14,644 bases of DNA from Thermococcus sp. (GTDB taxonomy: Archaea > Methanobacteriota_B > Thermococci > Thermococcales > Thermococcaceae). The notes under the pieces are model-generated. The model did no database searches and was not told the origin of the DNA. It was given only the letters and a program-made list of their open reading frames with translations. The stretch lies in NCBI GenBank assembly GCA_027023165.1, contig JALVWX010000241.1, positions 9,774-24,417 of the forward strand, read 5' to 3'. Both the position numbers and the translations under genes were made by a program. This document shows positions 1 to 7,854 of this stretch, piece by piece (the stretch's first letter is position 1; every line of letters begins with the position of its first letter).

Positions 1-529
<529 letters not shown>

Positions 530-552
530 AACATCTGAGGAATGAGAGGCGA

Positions 553-569
553 CTCTTAAAAGGGTTTCG
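553..569 (-). promoter_or_regulatory. BRE/TATA promoter of pfkC
   Basis: The gene strand reads CGAAACCCTTTTAAGAG: a purine-rich BRE followed by a TTTTAAG TATA element. Its centre is about 25 bp before a predicted start near 533, giving a leader of roughly 25 nt. Confidence 0.6.
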
Positions 570-584
570 TTTTGCAGGGAACAT

Positions 585-597
585 CGAAAAAAAGACG
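585..597 (-). terminator. Oligo-T terminator after the racemase-like gene
   Basis: On the gene strand a run of seven T (587-593) follows the stop codon by about 25 nt, without a strong hairpin. Oligo-T runs suffice for termination by archaeal RNA polymerase. It also separates this gene from the pfkC promoter just downstream. Confidence 0.45.
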
Positions 598-617
598 AAC
601 TTGAAAGGGGGAACCCC

Positions 618-1331
618 TCAGAACTCGGTGAAGAGCCTCCCAAGCTCGGGGATCTTCTCCATAACGTCCATGTCCCTGAGGGCGAGCCACAGAGAGGCCT
701 GGTTGCTCGTAACGACGGGGACGCCGAGGTCCTCCTCTAAGGCCTCGATTATCTCGAACGTCCGCAGGTTGGTGCAGCTTATGAATATAGCATCAGCCTC
801 GTCAATGAAGCTGGCCTTCGCCAGGCGGTAGGCCTCGTAAGGCTCGAGCTTTCCAATCCGGGTGTTGTCCTCAATTCCAAGGCCCCTGATGTCGAGAACC
901 TCAAAGTCATTGGCTTCGAGGAACTCCCTCTCCCGCCGATTTATCTCGTCGGTGTACGGGGTCACCACCAGGATGGACTGGGCGTCGAGTATCTTAAGGG
1001 CTTCGACCACAGCGGTGCTCGTGCTCACCACGGGAACGTTTACCTCGCCCTCGATCTTCGCCTCAAGCTCCTTCTCGTAGTCCTTTCCACCGATGAACGA
1101 GCCGCTCGTGCACCCGTAGAGTATCTCCTCAACGCCGGCATCCTTGAGGAGCTTCGCGGCCTCGACCGCTAAAGCGTTCATGTTTATCAGCTCATCCTCG
1201 TTGACGTTCCTGAGCGGAACGCGAGCCGTGTGGAGCGAAACACCCTCCGGGAGGAACGTGTGAAGCTCCATCTCCATGGTGGTGTTCGATGATGGGACTA
1301 TCAGACCGAGCCTCCCGCGCCATCCGTACAT
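618..1331 (-). CDS. Maleate cis-trans isomerase / aspartate-glutamate racemase superfamily protein
   Basis: A cytosolic enzyme of the Asp/Glu racemase superfamily, whose members use two opposed cysteines from duplicated halves. From the chosen start it has 237 residues, usual for the maleate isomerase/arylmalonate decarboxylase branch (about 240-250). PSSNTTMEME (residues 13-22) is typical of maleate isomerases. The catalytic cysteines are visible as YGCTSGSF (C74) and ISCTNLRT (C186); arylmalonate decarboxylases lack the first, so an isomerase/racemase is favoured. The start ATG at 1329-1331 is preferred over an in-frame ATG 15 nt upstream because GGGAGGTGA sits between them as a strong ribosome binding site. 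It is monocistronic with its own promoter and an upstream inverted repeat. Its neighbours do not reveal the substrate: maleate, maleamate or a related diacid are all possible. Confidence 0.82.
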   Translation of the reverse strand: MYGWRGRLGLIVPSSNTTMEMELHTFLPEGVSLHTARVPLRNVNEDELINMNALAVEAAKLLKDAGVEEILYGCTSGSFIGGKDYEKELEAKIEGEVNVPVVSTSTAVVEALKILDAQSILVVTPYTDEINRREREFLEANDFEVLDIRGLGIEDNTRIGKLEPYEAYRLAKASFIDEADAIFISCTNLRTFEIIEALEEDLGVPVVTSNQASLWLALRDMDVMEKIPELGRLFTEF

Positions 1332-1362
1332 GCTTTCACCTCCCATGGCTTACTCACGGATT

Positions 1363-1377
1363 CTCTTAAACCTTTGG
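1363..1377 (-). promoter_or_regulatory. BRE/TATA promoter of the racemase-like gene
   Basis: The gene strand reads CCAAAGGTTTAAGAG. TTTAAG is centred near 1367, about 36 bp before the start codon, predicting a short leader with the GGGAGGTGA ribosome binding site. An 8-bp-arm inverted repeat begins immediately upstream of the BRE. Confidence 0.55.
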
Positions 1378-1419
1378 TTTGGCTCATAAAGAAAGCACCC
1401 GTTAATGAATTAGCCAAAC
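1377..1419. repeat. Inverted repeat GTTTGGCT / AGCCAAAC, candidate operator
   Basis: Perfect 8-bp arms at 1377-1384 and 1412-1419 are separated by 27 bp of AT-rich sequence; beyond one mismatch, two more A:T pairs can form. One arm abuts the BRE of the racemase-like gene and the other lies farther upstream, where an activator or a looping repressor could bind. The function is inferred from symmetry and position only. Confidence 0.4.
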
Positions 1420-1445
1420 AAAGAATTGTATAATTGAAGAAGTAT

Positions 1446-1456
1446 GTAAAAAGATG
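1446..1456 (-). terminator. Oligo-T terminator after sufB
   Basis: A run of T (complement of the A-run around 1448-1452) lies about 15 nt after the sufB stop, followed by AT-rich sequence. It is a plausible hairpin-independent archaeal terminator for the suf operon. Confidence 0.4.
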
Positions 1457-1465
1457 GGGGTGACA

Positions 1466-2806
1466 TCACATGCCCCCGCTGACGGCAAGCTCTATTATCT
1501 TCCTTATCTCGACCAGGAATTCCATTGGAATGTCCTTGAGCATTGGTTCGAGGAAGCCCTTGACGATGAGCTGTGTGGCCTTCTCCTCGTCGAGTCCCCG
1601 GCTCATAAGGTAGAACAGCTCCTCCTCGCGTATCTTGCCTATTGCCGCCTCGTGGCTCAGTTCGGCATCGTCGACCTTGCTCACCAGCCCCGGATAGGTC
1701 TTCATCACCGCTTTGTCGCTCATGAGCAGGGCGTCACAGCTTATGTGGCCCTTCGTCTTTGGAGCTTCGGCCGTTATGACACCCCTGGTTATGACGGTGC
1801 TCTCGTCCATTATCACGGCTTTGCTCGCGTTTATTCCAGATGCCCCCGGCCCCTGCAGGAACATCCTGCCGCCGAGGTCTATGTAGTAGTCCTTCTGGCC
1901 GAGCAGAATGCCGTTCAGCTCGACGTAGCCGTTCTCGTCAACCCAGTAGTGGGGGTCGCCTATGTTGCTCTTTCCAGAGCCGAGCGTAACGGTCGTGTTG
2001 ATGAAGCGCGCGTTCTTTCCTACTTTGGCCCTAGTCATCGGTCTGGTGTGGACGTATTCCGGCCAGTTCTGTAGAACCGTGAGCTGACCCCTGGCACCTT
2101 CGCCGAAGTATGCCTCGGTCATGTCGAGGTGGAGCGAGTGCCTGAGCAGAACGGGTGATGTACAGCCCTCGATTAGGTGGAACTCGCTGTTCGGCTCGGC
2201 TATTATGATTATGTGCGGCGCCTGGGCTAAAGCGCTCTCCTGGATGAGGAAGAACAGGTGAAGCGGGAACGGGACCTTTAGCCCTTCCTTAACGTAGAGG
2301 AATATCCCACCGTTCCACACCGCCGTGTGATAGGCGGCAAGCTTGCTCTCGTCGGCGCGGAAGAGCCTGAGGAAGTGCTGCTTAACTACATCCGGGTACC
2401 TCCTCACCGCCTCCTCGGTCGGGAGGACTATCAGCCCCTTCTTCTCCCACTCCTTGAGGAACTGGTTGTAGATGACTCCAGTGTCGGTCTGAACCGCCAG
2501 TCCTGCCAGATACTTCTGCTCGACCTCGTCTATGCCGAGCCTATCAAGCAGAGCCTTCATCTCGGGCGGTAGGTCGTCGAGGCTCTCTATTTTCTCCGGG
2601 ATTCCCTCGACCTCGGGCTTGGCTATGAACTGGAGGAGATGCTCCTCGCTTATTATCGGGTCGTTGTGGTGTGCCCTTTCAAAGGCTTCCAAACCCTTGT
2701 ACCTTATCCTCGTCATCCACTCGGGTTCCTTGTTCCTCTTCGCGAGTTCTTCAATCTGGTTCTCGATTATAGCTTTGGCATCGCTCAGGGTTATCGTCTC
2801 GGTCAT
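1466..2806 (-). CDS. sufB: Fe-S cluster assembly scaffold SufB (SmsB-like)
   Basis: Scaffold on which Fe-S clusters are built, working in a complex with the SufC ATPase in the cytosol. 446 residues, shorter at the N-terminus than E. coli SufB (about 495). The C-terminal half has the parallel beta-helix character of the family. Key residues are visible: C215 in IEGCTSP, C357 in HISCDALLMS, and H385-E386 in LSHEAAIGKI. The C357-to-E386 spacing of 29 equals that of C405-E434 in E. coli SufB. These cysteines identify the SufB-type subunit rather than SufD. The ATG overlaps the sufC stop as ATGA, with GAGGTGGGAG upstream, indicating translational coupling. No sufD, sufS, sufE or sufU is adjacent, matching the two-component SufBC (SMS) arrangement known in archaea. 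Confidence 0.93.
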   Translation of the reverse strand: MTETITLSDAKAIIENQIEELAKRNKEPEWMTRIRYKGLEAFERAHHNDPIISEEHLLQFIAKPEVEGIPEKIESLDDLPPEMKALLDRLGIDEVEQKYLAGLAVQTDTGVIYNQFLKEWEKKGLIVLPTEEAVRRYPDVVKQHFLRLFRADESKLAAYHTAVWNGGIFLYVKEGLKVPFPLHLFFLIQESALAQAPHIIIIAEPNSEFHLIEGCTSPVLLRHSLHLDMTEAYFGEGARGQLTVLQNWPEYVHTRPMTRAKVGKNARFINTTVTLGSGKSNIGDPHYWVDENGYVELNGILLGQKDYYIDLGGRMFLQGPGASGINASKAVIMDESTVITRGVITAEAPKTKGHISCDALLMSDKAVMKTYPGLVSKVDDAELSHEAAIGKIREEELFYLMSRGLDEEKATQLIVKGFLEPMLKDIPMEFLVEIRKIIELAVSGGM

Positions 2807-3543
2807 GCTCCCACCTCCTCGAATATCTTGGCAAATCCTTCCCTGTCAATCCTGTCGACGAGTTCACCGCTTCCGGTCTTGACTATTCTGCCGTCCTTCA
2901 TGACGTGGACCCTGAGCTTCTCCCTCTCGAGGTGGCCGAGGATCCTGCCGTAGTGGGTGATGAGGAGTATGGCTGTTCCCCTTTTGTGAAGCTCCTCTAT
3001 CTTCCTGCTGATGATGCTGAGCGAGTCCACGTCAACTCCGCTGTCAGGCTCGTCGAGGATGAGGAGCTTCGGCTCGATGAGCAGAGCTTGGAGGAGTTCG
3101 AGCCTCTTCCTCTCGCCGCCGGAGAACCCGACGTTGACGTAGCGGTGCAGGTCCTCCTCCTTGAACCACAGCTCCTTTGCCTTCTCAACAATCAGGTCGT
3201 AGGCTTTGACCGGGTCCATGCCCTTAAGCTCCACCAGAACCTGCTGGAGGAACTCGATTATCTTCACTCCCTCGACCTCGGGCGGAACTTGGAAAGCCAA
3301 GAGGATGCCCCTCCTGGCCCTCTCGTCAGGGCCAAGCTCGTGGACCTCATCCCCCTCGAAGGTTATCCTTCCGCCAGTGACCCTGTACTTCGGATGTCCC
3401 GCTATCGTAAGGGAGAGCGTTGACTTCCCGGAGCCGTTGGGTCCCATGACGACGTGGAACTCGCTGAGTTTGACCTCGAGGTCGACGCCCTTCAGTATCT
3501 CCTTGTCCCCAACTGAAACGTGAAGGTTCTCAACTTTGAGCAT
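2803..3543 (-). CDS. sufC: Fe-S cluster assembly ATPase SufC (SmsC-like)
   Basis: Soluble ABC-type ATPase that binds SufB and drives the conformational change needed for Fe-S cluster formation. 246 residues, typical of the family (about 245-260). Walker A is GPNGSGKS at residues 34-41; the Q-loop is in LAFQVPPEVEG; the ABC signature is FSGGERKR; Walker B is LLILDEPDSGVD; the H-loop is LLITHYGRIL. No membrane segment is present. The frame stays open upstream to about 3666, but the ATG at 3541-3543 is chosen because GGAGGTGGG lies just before it and the protein then starts as MLKVENLHV, like other SufC. It is the first gene of a two-gene operon with sufB (4-nt overlap). Confidence 0.95.
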   Translation of the reverse strand: MLKVENLHVSVGDKEILKGVDLEVKLSEFHVVMGPNGSGKSTLSLTIAGHPKYRVTGGRITFEGDEVHELGPDERARRGILLAFQVPPEVEGVKIIEFLQQVLVELKGMDPVKAYDLIVEKAKELWFKEEDLHRYVNVGFSGGERKRLELLQALLIEPKLLILDEPDSGVDVDSLSIISRKIEELHKRGTAILLITHYGRILGHLEREKLRVHVMKDGRIVKTGSGELVDRIDREGFAKIFEEVGA

Positions 3544-3575
3544 TATCCCACCTCCATGGGTAGCGTGGATGGGAC

Positions 3576-3591
3576 GTTTTTTAAGCATTTC
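3576..3591 (-). promoter_or_regulatory. BRE/TATA promoter of the sufCB operon
   Basis: The gene strand contains AAATGCTTAAAAAAC, a TATA element centred about 38 bp before the sufC start. This predicts a leader near 12 nt that begins close to the GGAGGTGGG ribosome binding site. I saw no obvious metal- or redox-operator symmetry here. Confidence 0.5.
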
Positions 3592-3651
3592 TGGACACGG
3601 ATGTGAACTTGCCGCGGGGAGAACCGGGTAGAAGGGGAGAATGAAAGAGAA

Positions 3652-3662
3652 CCTAAAAAAGC
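3652..3662 (-). terminator. Oligo-T terminator after lonB
   Basis: A run of six T on the gene strand (complement of 3655-3660) begins 2 nt after the lonB stop codon. Together with the separate suf promoter it suggests that lonB and sufC are distinct transcription units. Confidence 0.45.
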
Positions 3663-5567
3663 TCAAACGGAGAGGGGCAGGGCCTCCCTGACGCGCTCCA
3701 GGAGCCTCTGCTTCTCCTCGCCCTCCATGAGGGCTATCTCGAGCACCTGGTCAATCGTCTCGACCGGGAATATCCGCACCTTCTCGGCCCTGTCCTTGCT
3801 GAGGAAGACGTCCTTCTCGTTGGCCTTCGGGATGATGACGGTCTTTATGCCCGCCTCTATCGCGGCTTCTATCTTCGGCGTGGCCCCTCCTATCGGGAGC
3901 ACCTCACCGCGGACGCTGAGTGAACCGGTCATCGCAACATCCTGCCTGATAGGAATGTTCTCCAAGGCCGATATAACCGCGGTGGCAACGCTTATGCTCG
4001 CCGAATCGCCTTCGACGCCCTCGTAGGTCTGGAGGAACTGGACGTGTATGTCGTACTTGCTGATGTCCTCGCCCTTGTAACGCTTGATTATCGCCGAGAC
4101 GTTCTGCACTGCCTCCTTTGCTATCTCACCGAGCTTGCCGGTGACGATTATCTTTCCTTCCTCCTTGCTCGCGGCAGGGGCGACAACGGCCTCAATCGGA
4201 AGGACTATGCCGCTCTGCTCCCCTATGACGGCCAGACCGTTTACCCTTCCGACTTCTCCGCCCTCCACCTTGATGACTTGGTACTCCTTCTTGTTCTCGA
4301 TGTACCAGTCGGCGAGCTGCTTTTCGAGGGGCTTGGCCATCCTCGTCGCCTCAAGCACATCTTCCCTGTCAACGTACTTCTTGCCCTTCTTGATGGCTAT
4401 ATCTCCTGCGGCCCTGACGATTCCGCCCAGATCCCTCAGGCGAAGAGTGAGGTGGCCCTTCCTTCCGGCCCTCTTCTGGGCCTCCCTGACTATCTCCTCA
4501 ACCGCATCCCTTGTAAAGTGAGGTATCTTTCCGTCCCTCATGACTTCCTGGGCAACGAACTGGACGAGCTTTCTCCTGTTTTCGAGGGTGTCCGGCATAG
4601 TAGTTCTCATGTAGACCTCGTAGCCGTAGCCCCTTATGCGCGAGCGCAGAGCTGGGTGCATCTTCTCTATCGTGTCCAAGTTTCCGGCAGCAACGAGAAC
4701 GAAGTCACATGGAACCGGCTCAGTCCTGACCATGGCGCCGCTTGACATCTCGCTCTGGCCGGTTATCGGGAACTTCTTCTCCTGCATCGCCGTGAGGAGG
4801 CTCTGCTGCATCTTCAAGCTCAGTGTAGCTATCTCATCTATGAACAGCACTCCCCTGTGGGCACGGTGTATCATTCCGGGCTCGACACGCTCGTGGGCCG
4901 GCGTTCCCAACCCGCCGCTCTGGAATGGGTCGTGCCTCACATCACCGAGGAGCGCTCCGGCGTGTGCCCCGGTCGCGTCGATGAACGGTGCCTTGGTCCT
5001 GCCGCAGTTGTCGATGAGGAGCTTTGGGATCAGAACCGAGGTTTTGAGGCGCATGTTGGAGAGTGCCATTATGGTGATTATGATGACGAAGATGCCCATC
5101 AGCAGTGTCGTGGGAGTGAACTGCATGAAGAGCGCTATCATCACGGTGAACATCACGAAGAGCAGGATGTAGGATTTGATGTTCTCCTGTCCCTTGGCCT
5201 TCTCGCGGTACTTCTCCACTATCCTCCTGCCCTGGCAGGCCGGAACCGTCTTCACCCTCGGCATGTTTTCGTCCTCGGGGTTGGGAAAGACGAGGATGTC
5301 CTCGAGGTTCTCGGTTGGTAAAAGTTCGGCCATTGCCTGACCAAGCATTGACTTACCGGTTCCCGGCTCGCCTATCAGGAGAACGTGCCTCCTCTGGTTT
5401 GCGGCAGTTTTGATGACCTCAACTGCGTGCTCCTGGCCAATGACCTGGTCGATGAGCTTCTCGGGAACCTTGACCTCTTCCGTCGTCTCGAATTCAACGC
5501 CGAGGTCGATGCTCTCGCCGTACTCACGGGGGGCGACTGCCTCATCAATCCTTTCCTCTTCCCCCAT
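3663..5567 (-). CDS. lonB: Membrane-anchored ATP-dependent protease LonB
   Basis: Degrades misfolded and regulatory proteins at the inner face of the cytoplasmic membrane; archaeal LonB is the membrane-bound protease complementing the proteasome. 634 residues from the chosen start, very close to T. kodakarensis Lon (about 635). Walker A is GEPGTGKS at 66-73. Two membrane segments (about 132-150 and 154-171) are inserted in the AAA+ module. Walker B is LFIDE at 241-245. The protease domain has S522 in EGDSAS and K565 in [10 protein letters not shown]. The 43-residue spacing equals that of the Ser-Lys dyad in M. jannaschii Lon. The ATG at 5565-5567 is preferred because GAGGGA precedes it; an in-frame GTG 21 nt upstream would lie almost on the predicted transcription start (near 5590), leaving no ribosome binding site. 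It is divergent from the DUF2666-type gene. Confidence 0.96.
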   Translation of the reverse strand: MGEEERIDEAVAPREYGESIDLGVEFETTEEVKVPEKLIDQVIGQEHAVEVIKTAANQRRHVLLIGEPGTGKSMLGQAMAELLPTENLEDILVFPNPEDENMPRVKTVPACQGRRIVEKYREKAKGQENIKSYILLFVMFTVMIALFMQFTPTTLLMGIFVIIITIMALSNMRLKTSVLIPKLLIDNCGRTKAPFIDATGAHAGALLGDVRHDPFQSGGLGTPAHERVEPGMIHRAHRGVLFIDEIATLSLKMQQSLLTAMQEKKFPITGQSEMSSGAMVRTEPVPCDFVLVAAGNLDTIEKMHPALRSRIRGYGYEVYMRTTMPDTLENRRKLVQFVAQEVMRDGKIPHFTRDAVEEIVREAQKRAGRKGHLTLRLRDLGGIVRAAGDIAIKKGKKYVDREDVLEATRMAKPLEKQLADWYIENKKEYQVIKVEGGEVGRVNGLAVIGEQSGIVLPIEAVVAPAASKEEGKIIVTGKLGEIAKEAVQNVSAIIKRYKGEDISKYDIHVQFLQTYEGVEGDSASISVATAVISALENIPIRQDVAMTGSLSVRGEVLPIGGATPKIEAAIEAGIKTVIIPKANEKDVFLSKDRAEKVRIFPVETIDQVLEIALMEGEEKQRLLERVREALPLSV

Positions 5568-5607
5568 CTTGCTTCCCTCTGTCTCCACTCTGAGTCGGGA
5601 TGCTCGG

Positions 5608-5627
5608 GGTGATTTATAACTTTTTTG
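5608..5627 (-). promoter_or_regulatory. BRE/TATA promoter of lonB
   Basis: The gene strand reads AAAAAAGTTATAAATCACC: a strong TTATAAAT box centred near 5615 preceded by an A-rich BRE. The predicted transcription start is near 5590, about 23 nt before the preferred lonB ATG. I did not find a clear heat-shock regulator (Phr-like) palindrome. Confidence 0.6.
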
Positions 5628-5632
5628 AGGGC

Positions 5633-5647
5633 GGAAAAGCTAAATAG
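5633..5647 (+). promoter_or_regulatory. BRE/TATA promoter of the DUF2666-type gene
   Basis: GGAAAAGCTAAATAG forms a BRE/TATA pair centred about 35 bp before the ATG at 5678. It sits back to back with the lonB promoter in a 110-bp divergent spacer, so one regulator could affect both. Confidence 0.45.
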
Positions 5648-5677
5648 TTGCCCGGATAAATGGTTGTGGTGGGAGAA

Positions 5678-6484
5678 ATGAAAGTGGAGGATCAGATAGT
5701 TTTCACTGCCAAGCACGGAGAGTGGAAGGTGGCCGACAGGCTCATCGACATGGAGGACGGGAAGGTAGCGCACTTCATAGCGAGCATAGCCAACACCGTC
5801 AACGCAAAGATACCCGAATACCTCACCGAAGTAATGAACGTTGCGGGAATAATGAGCCTGGCGGAGGAAATCGCCGGAAAAGACCTCCCCGAGGCCGTTG
5901 TTGCACTTAAATCCCCTGGAACGGCAAGAAAGCTCGGCGCCCTAGTCTTCGAGGAGGACAAGAAGCTTAGAAAGCACCTCACCGATGTGGCCAAGGCGGT
6001 TCTGGTGAGGGAAGTCCTCTCGAGGAAGGTTCCCGTCGACTACCCCGAGGATCCGCTGAGCAAGGTAAAGATAATGTTTCCGTTCACCGAGGACCACGTA
6101 AACTTCACGGCATTCCACCTCAGCGCAGAGCACGGGGCGTGGAGGGCTGTTAGGAGACTCATAATCGACGACAAAACGCCGATGGCCGACGTGGCTAGGC
6201 TTCTCGCAAGCATAAACGAGAGCATCACCCTCAAGCTGCCCGTTTATGCGGGCATAGACGTGGAGGGCATCGAGGCCTGGTTCGGGGAGTTCAAGAAGGT
6301 GAAGAAGGCCGAGATTCCGGCGGTGGTTGAGAAGTACAGGCACTTCCCGGCCGAGAACTACGCGCCGGCGGAATTCGTCGAGCACGCGCGTGTCTACGCC
6401 CTGAGGAAGGCCCTCGAGAAGATAGGCCTCCCACTGGACGTCCCGGCCAAGAGCCTTGAGAAGTACCTGGAGAAGAAGAGATGA
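5678..6484 (+). CDS. DUF2666-type protein with an internal duplication
   Basis: Function unknown. 268 residues, charged and soluble-looking, with no signal peptide or membrane segment. I assign DUF2666 from memory of similar euryarchaeal proteins, with moderate confidence. The protein is visibly two copies of a domain of about 134 residues. IVFTAKHGEWKVADRLI (7-23) matches VNFTAFHLSAEHGAWRAVRRLI (141-162, split here as VNFTAFHLSAEHG and AWRAVRRLI); VAHFIASIANTVNAKIPEYL (30-49) matches VARLLASINESITLKLPVY (172-190); and VLVREVLSRKVPVDYP (108-123) matches VYALRKALEKIGLPLDVP (239-256). The ATG at 5678 is chosen over one 18 nt upstream because GGTGGGAG precedes it. It is divergent from lonB; a link with proteolysis is only a guess. 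Confidence 0.8.
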   Translation: MKVEDQIVFTAKHGEWKVADRLIDMEDGKVAHFIASIANTVNAKIPEYLTEVMNVAGIMSLAEEIAGKDLPEAVVALKSPGTARKLGALVFEEDKKLRKHLTDVAKAVLVREVLSRKVPVDYPEDPLSKVKIMFPFTEDHVNFTAFHLSAEHGAWRAVRRLIIDDKTPMADVARLLASINESITLKLPVYAGIDVEGIEAWFGEFKKVKKAEIPAVVEKYRHFPAENYAPAEFVEHARVYALRKALEKIGLPLDVPAKSLEKYLEKKR

Positions 6485-6551
6485 GGATGATGAAGCCGAG
6501 GACACCCAAGGGGGACCGATGATGAATCTTCACTGATTTGAGGTGGTGGTC

Positions 6552-6935
6552 ATGAGGAAGGAATCCGTGTTCACGGAAAACGCCCCCGCTCCCATAGGGC
6601 CTTACAGCCAGGGCACAGTGGCGGAGGGGAGGCTCCTCTTCGTTTCGGGCCAGATACCCATAGATCCCAAGACTGGGGAGCTTGTGACGGGTCCAATCGA
6701 GGAGCAGGCCGAGCAGGCAATCAGGAACCTCTTGGAGGTGGTTAAAGCCGCCGGGGGGAGCGCCGAGAATGTCGTGAAGGTTACAGTCTACCTCACTGAT
6801 ATGAAAGCCTATGCGAAATTCAACGAGGTCTACGAGAAGTATTTTGCGGCCTCAAAACCGGCAAGGGCAGTTGTGGAGGTCTCAAGTCTGCCCAAGGGAG
6901 TGGCGGTTGAGATAGAGGCCATCGCCGTTCTCTGA
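6552..6935 (+). CDS. ridA: RidA (YjgF/YER057c/UK114) family reactive enamine/imine deaminase
   Basis: Hydrolyses reactive 2-aminoacrylate-type enamines/imines released by PLP enzymes, protecting other enzymes; a cytosolic homotrimer in characterised members. 127 residues, standard length. Family signatures are visible: GPYSQG (16-21, Y18), FVSGQIP (30-36), R105 in PARAVVEV, and E120 in VAVEIEAIA. The arginine and glutamate match the active residues of bacterial RidA. The ATG at 6552 is preferred to the GTG at 6543 because GAGGTGGT provides the ribosome binding site. It may be cotranscribed with the JAMM protease gene 35 nt downstream, although a T5 run in that gap could reduce read-through. 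Confidence 0.94.
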   Translation: MRKESVFTENAPAPIGPYSQGTVAEGRLLFVSGQIPIDPKTGELVTGPIEEQAEQAIRNLLEVVKAAGGSAENVVKVTVYLTDMKAYAKFNEVYEKYFAASKPARAVVEVSSLPKGVAVEIEAIAVL

Positions 6936-6970
6936 ACCTTACTTTTTGTGCCCATGACGAAGGTGGAATA

Positions 6971-7342
6971 ATGGAAGCGGTGAGGATAAGGCGCGAACTA
7001 CTCGAGTACCTCCTGGAACTGGCGAGAGACTTCTATCCCAACGAGTTCGCGGGTTTTCTCAGGGAGAAAGACGGGATTTTTGAGGAAGTTCTCATAGCCC
7101 CCAATCCACACTTTGGGACCACCTCCGCATTCTTCGACCTCTGGATGCTCCCTTACGACAAGAGCATAAAGGGAACCGTCCATTCACACCCGGGTCCCGC
7201 CCCGAGACCATCCAGAGCTGACCTGCACTTCTTCTCGAAGTTCGGAGGGGTGCACCTGATAATAGCGTATCCCTACACGGAACGGGACGTTAGGGCGTAC
7301 ATGAGCGATGGAACGCCCGTGCCAATCGAGATAATCGAATGA
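6971..7342 (+). CDS. JAMM/MPN+ zinc metalloprotease (likely SAMP/Ubl deconjugase)
   Basis: Zinc-dependent isopeptidase of the JAMM family; archaeal members (HvJAMM1, P. furiosus JAMM1) remove ubiquitin-like SAMP modifiers from proteins. 123 residues, a minimal stand-alone JAMM domain. The full motif is visible: the upstream glutamate in YPNEFAGFL (E25), then VHSHPGPAPRPSRADLHFF giving H71, H73, S81 and D84, i.e. the E...HxH(x7)S(x2)D signature. The ATG at 6971 has GGTGGA 5 nt upstream. It follows ridA on the same strand. No ubiquitin-like (MoaD/SAMP) or E1-like gene is in the window, so the substrate is inferred from the family. Confidence 0.9.
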   Translation: MEAVRIRRELLEYLLELARDFYPNEFAGFLREKDGIFEEVLIAPNPHFGTTSAFFDLWMLPYDKSIKGTVHSHPGPAPRPSRADLHFFSKFGGVHLIIAYPYTERDVRAYMSDGTPVPIEIIE

Positions 7343-7358
7343 CGCCCCGTTTTCATGT

Positions 7359-7374
7359 GAAAATTCTTATAAAG
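7359..7374 (+). promoter_or_regulatory. BRE/TATA promoter of the ArsR-family gene
   Basis: GAAAATTCTTATAAAG: a good BRE followed by TTATAAAG centred near 7370. The predicted start near 7395 gives a leader of only about 10 nt. The box overlaps an upstream in-frame ATG, which argues against that start. Confidence 0.6.
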
Positions 7375-7404
7375 ATGGACCTCCAAACCAAAACGGTGTT
7401 CGGC

Positions 7405-7782
7405 ATGAAGGTAAAGGAGATTATGGAGCGGCTAGATGAGAGGCAGAGAAAGACCGTGACCAAGTGCAGCGAGAACTGCGGGATACTCGACCTTGGGGCT
7501 GAGATAGAAACCGAAGTCGATGAAGAGCTTGTGAAGTTCCTCAAAGCCATCTCAAATCCGCTCAGGCTCAGGATACTGAAGATGCTCCGGGATAAATGGC
7601 TCTGCGTCTGCATTATATCCGCCGCTCTGGAGCAGGACCAGACGCTTATAAGTCATCACTTACGCACGTTGAGGTCAATGAACCTCATAGAATCCCGCAA
7701 AGAGGGCAAAATGCACTTCTACAGAACCAACAGAGCAGTTCTGGAAAGCTACCTGAAGCGCGTCTCCATGGAACTCCTCTAA
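7405..7782 (+). CDS. ArsR/SmtB-family winged-helix regulator with paired cysteines
   Basis: DNA-binding repressor of the ArsR/SmtB family, whose members release DNA when metal(loid) binds or thiols change state. 125 residues, usual length. The core LKAISNPLRLRILKML (46-61) and the recognition region QTLISHHLRTLRSMNLIESRKEGK are typical, followed by a beta-wing ending in FYRTN. Two cysteine pairs are seen: C21 and C25 in KCSENC, and C67 and C69 in WLCVC. The second matches the ELCVCDL metalloid/metal site of ArsR, in the same helix. The start at 7405 (weak GGTG upstream) is set by the promoter; the open frame extends back to overlap the JAMM stop. No arsenate reductase, efflux pump or P-type ATPase lies nearby, so its targets are elsewhere or it is autoregulatory. 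Confidence 0.88.
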   Translation: MKVKEIMERLDERQRKTVTKCSENCGILDLGAEIETEVDEELVKFLKAISNPLRLRILKMLRDKWLCVCIISAALEQDQTLISHHLRTLRSMNLIESRKEGKMHFYRTNRAVLESYLKRVSMELL

Positions 7783-7854
7783 CGTTCCCTTTATCCATTT
7801 ATGTTCTCGAAACATTCATAACATTCGGATCATTTCTTGAAGGGGGTGAGAGTA

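Noticed and set aside
1454..2074. Open frame of 206 codons on the + strand beginning with a GGGGGTGA-like context
   Set aside because: It is antisense to sufB, and no promoter or family similarity was seen. The GGGGGTGACATCACATG match is coincidental with the sufB 3' end.
3544..3666. N-terminal extension of sufC to 288 codons
   Set aside because: It would include the promoter, and SufC proteins start at the MLKVENLHV position, which has a strong ribosome binding site.
4044..4745. Open frame of 233 codons on the + strand
   Set aside because: It lies fully antisense inside lonB, whose motifs are intact; such long mirror frames are expected in GC-rich coding DNA.
6485..6540. Possible second C/D box RNA (two ATGATGA boxes at 6487 and 6519, CTGA at 6533) between the DUF2666-type gene and ridA
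   Set aside because: Spacing is wrong: only 7 nt between the second box and CTGA, no convincing D' box, and no complementary terminal stem. Relaxed matches of this kind are common.
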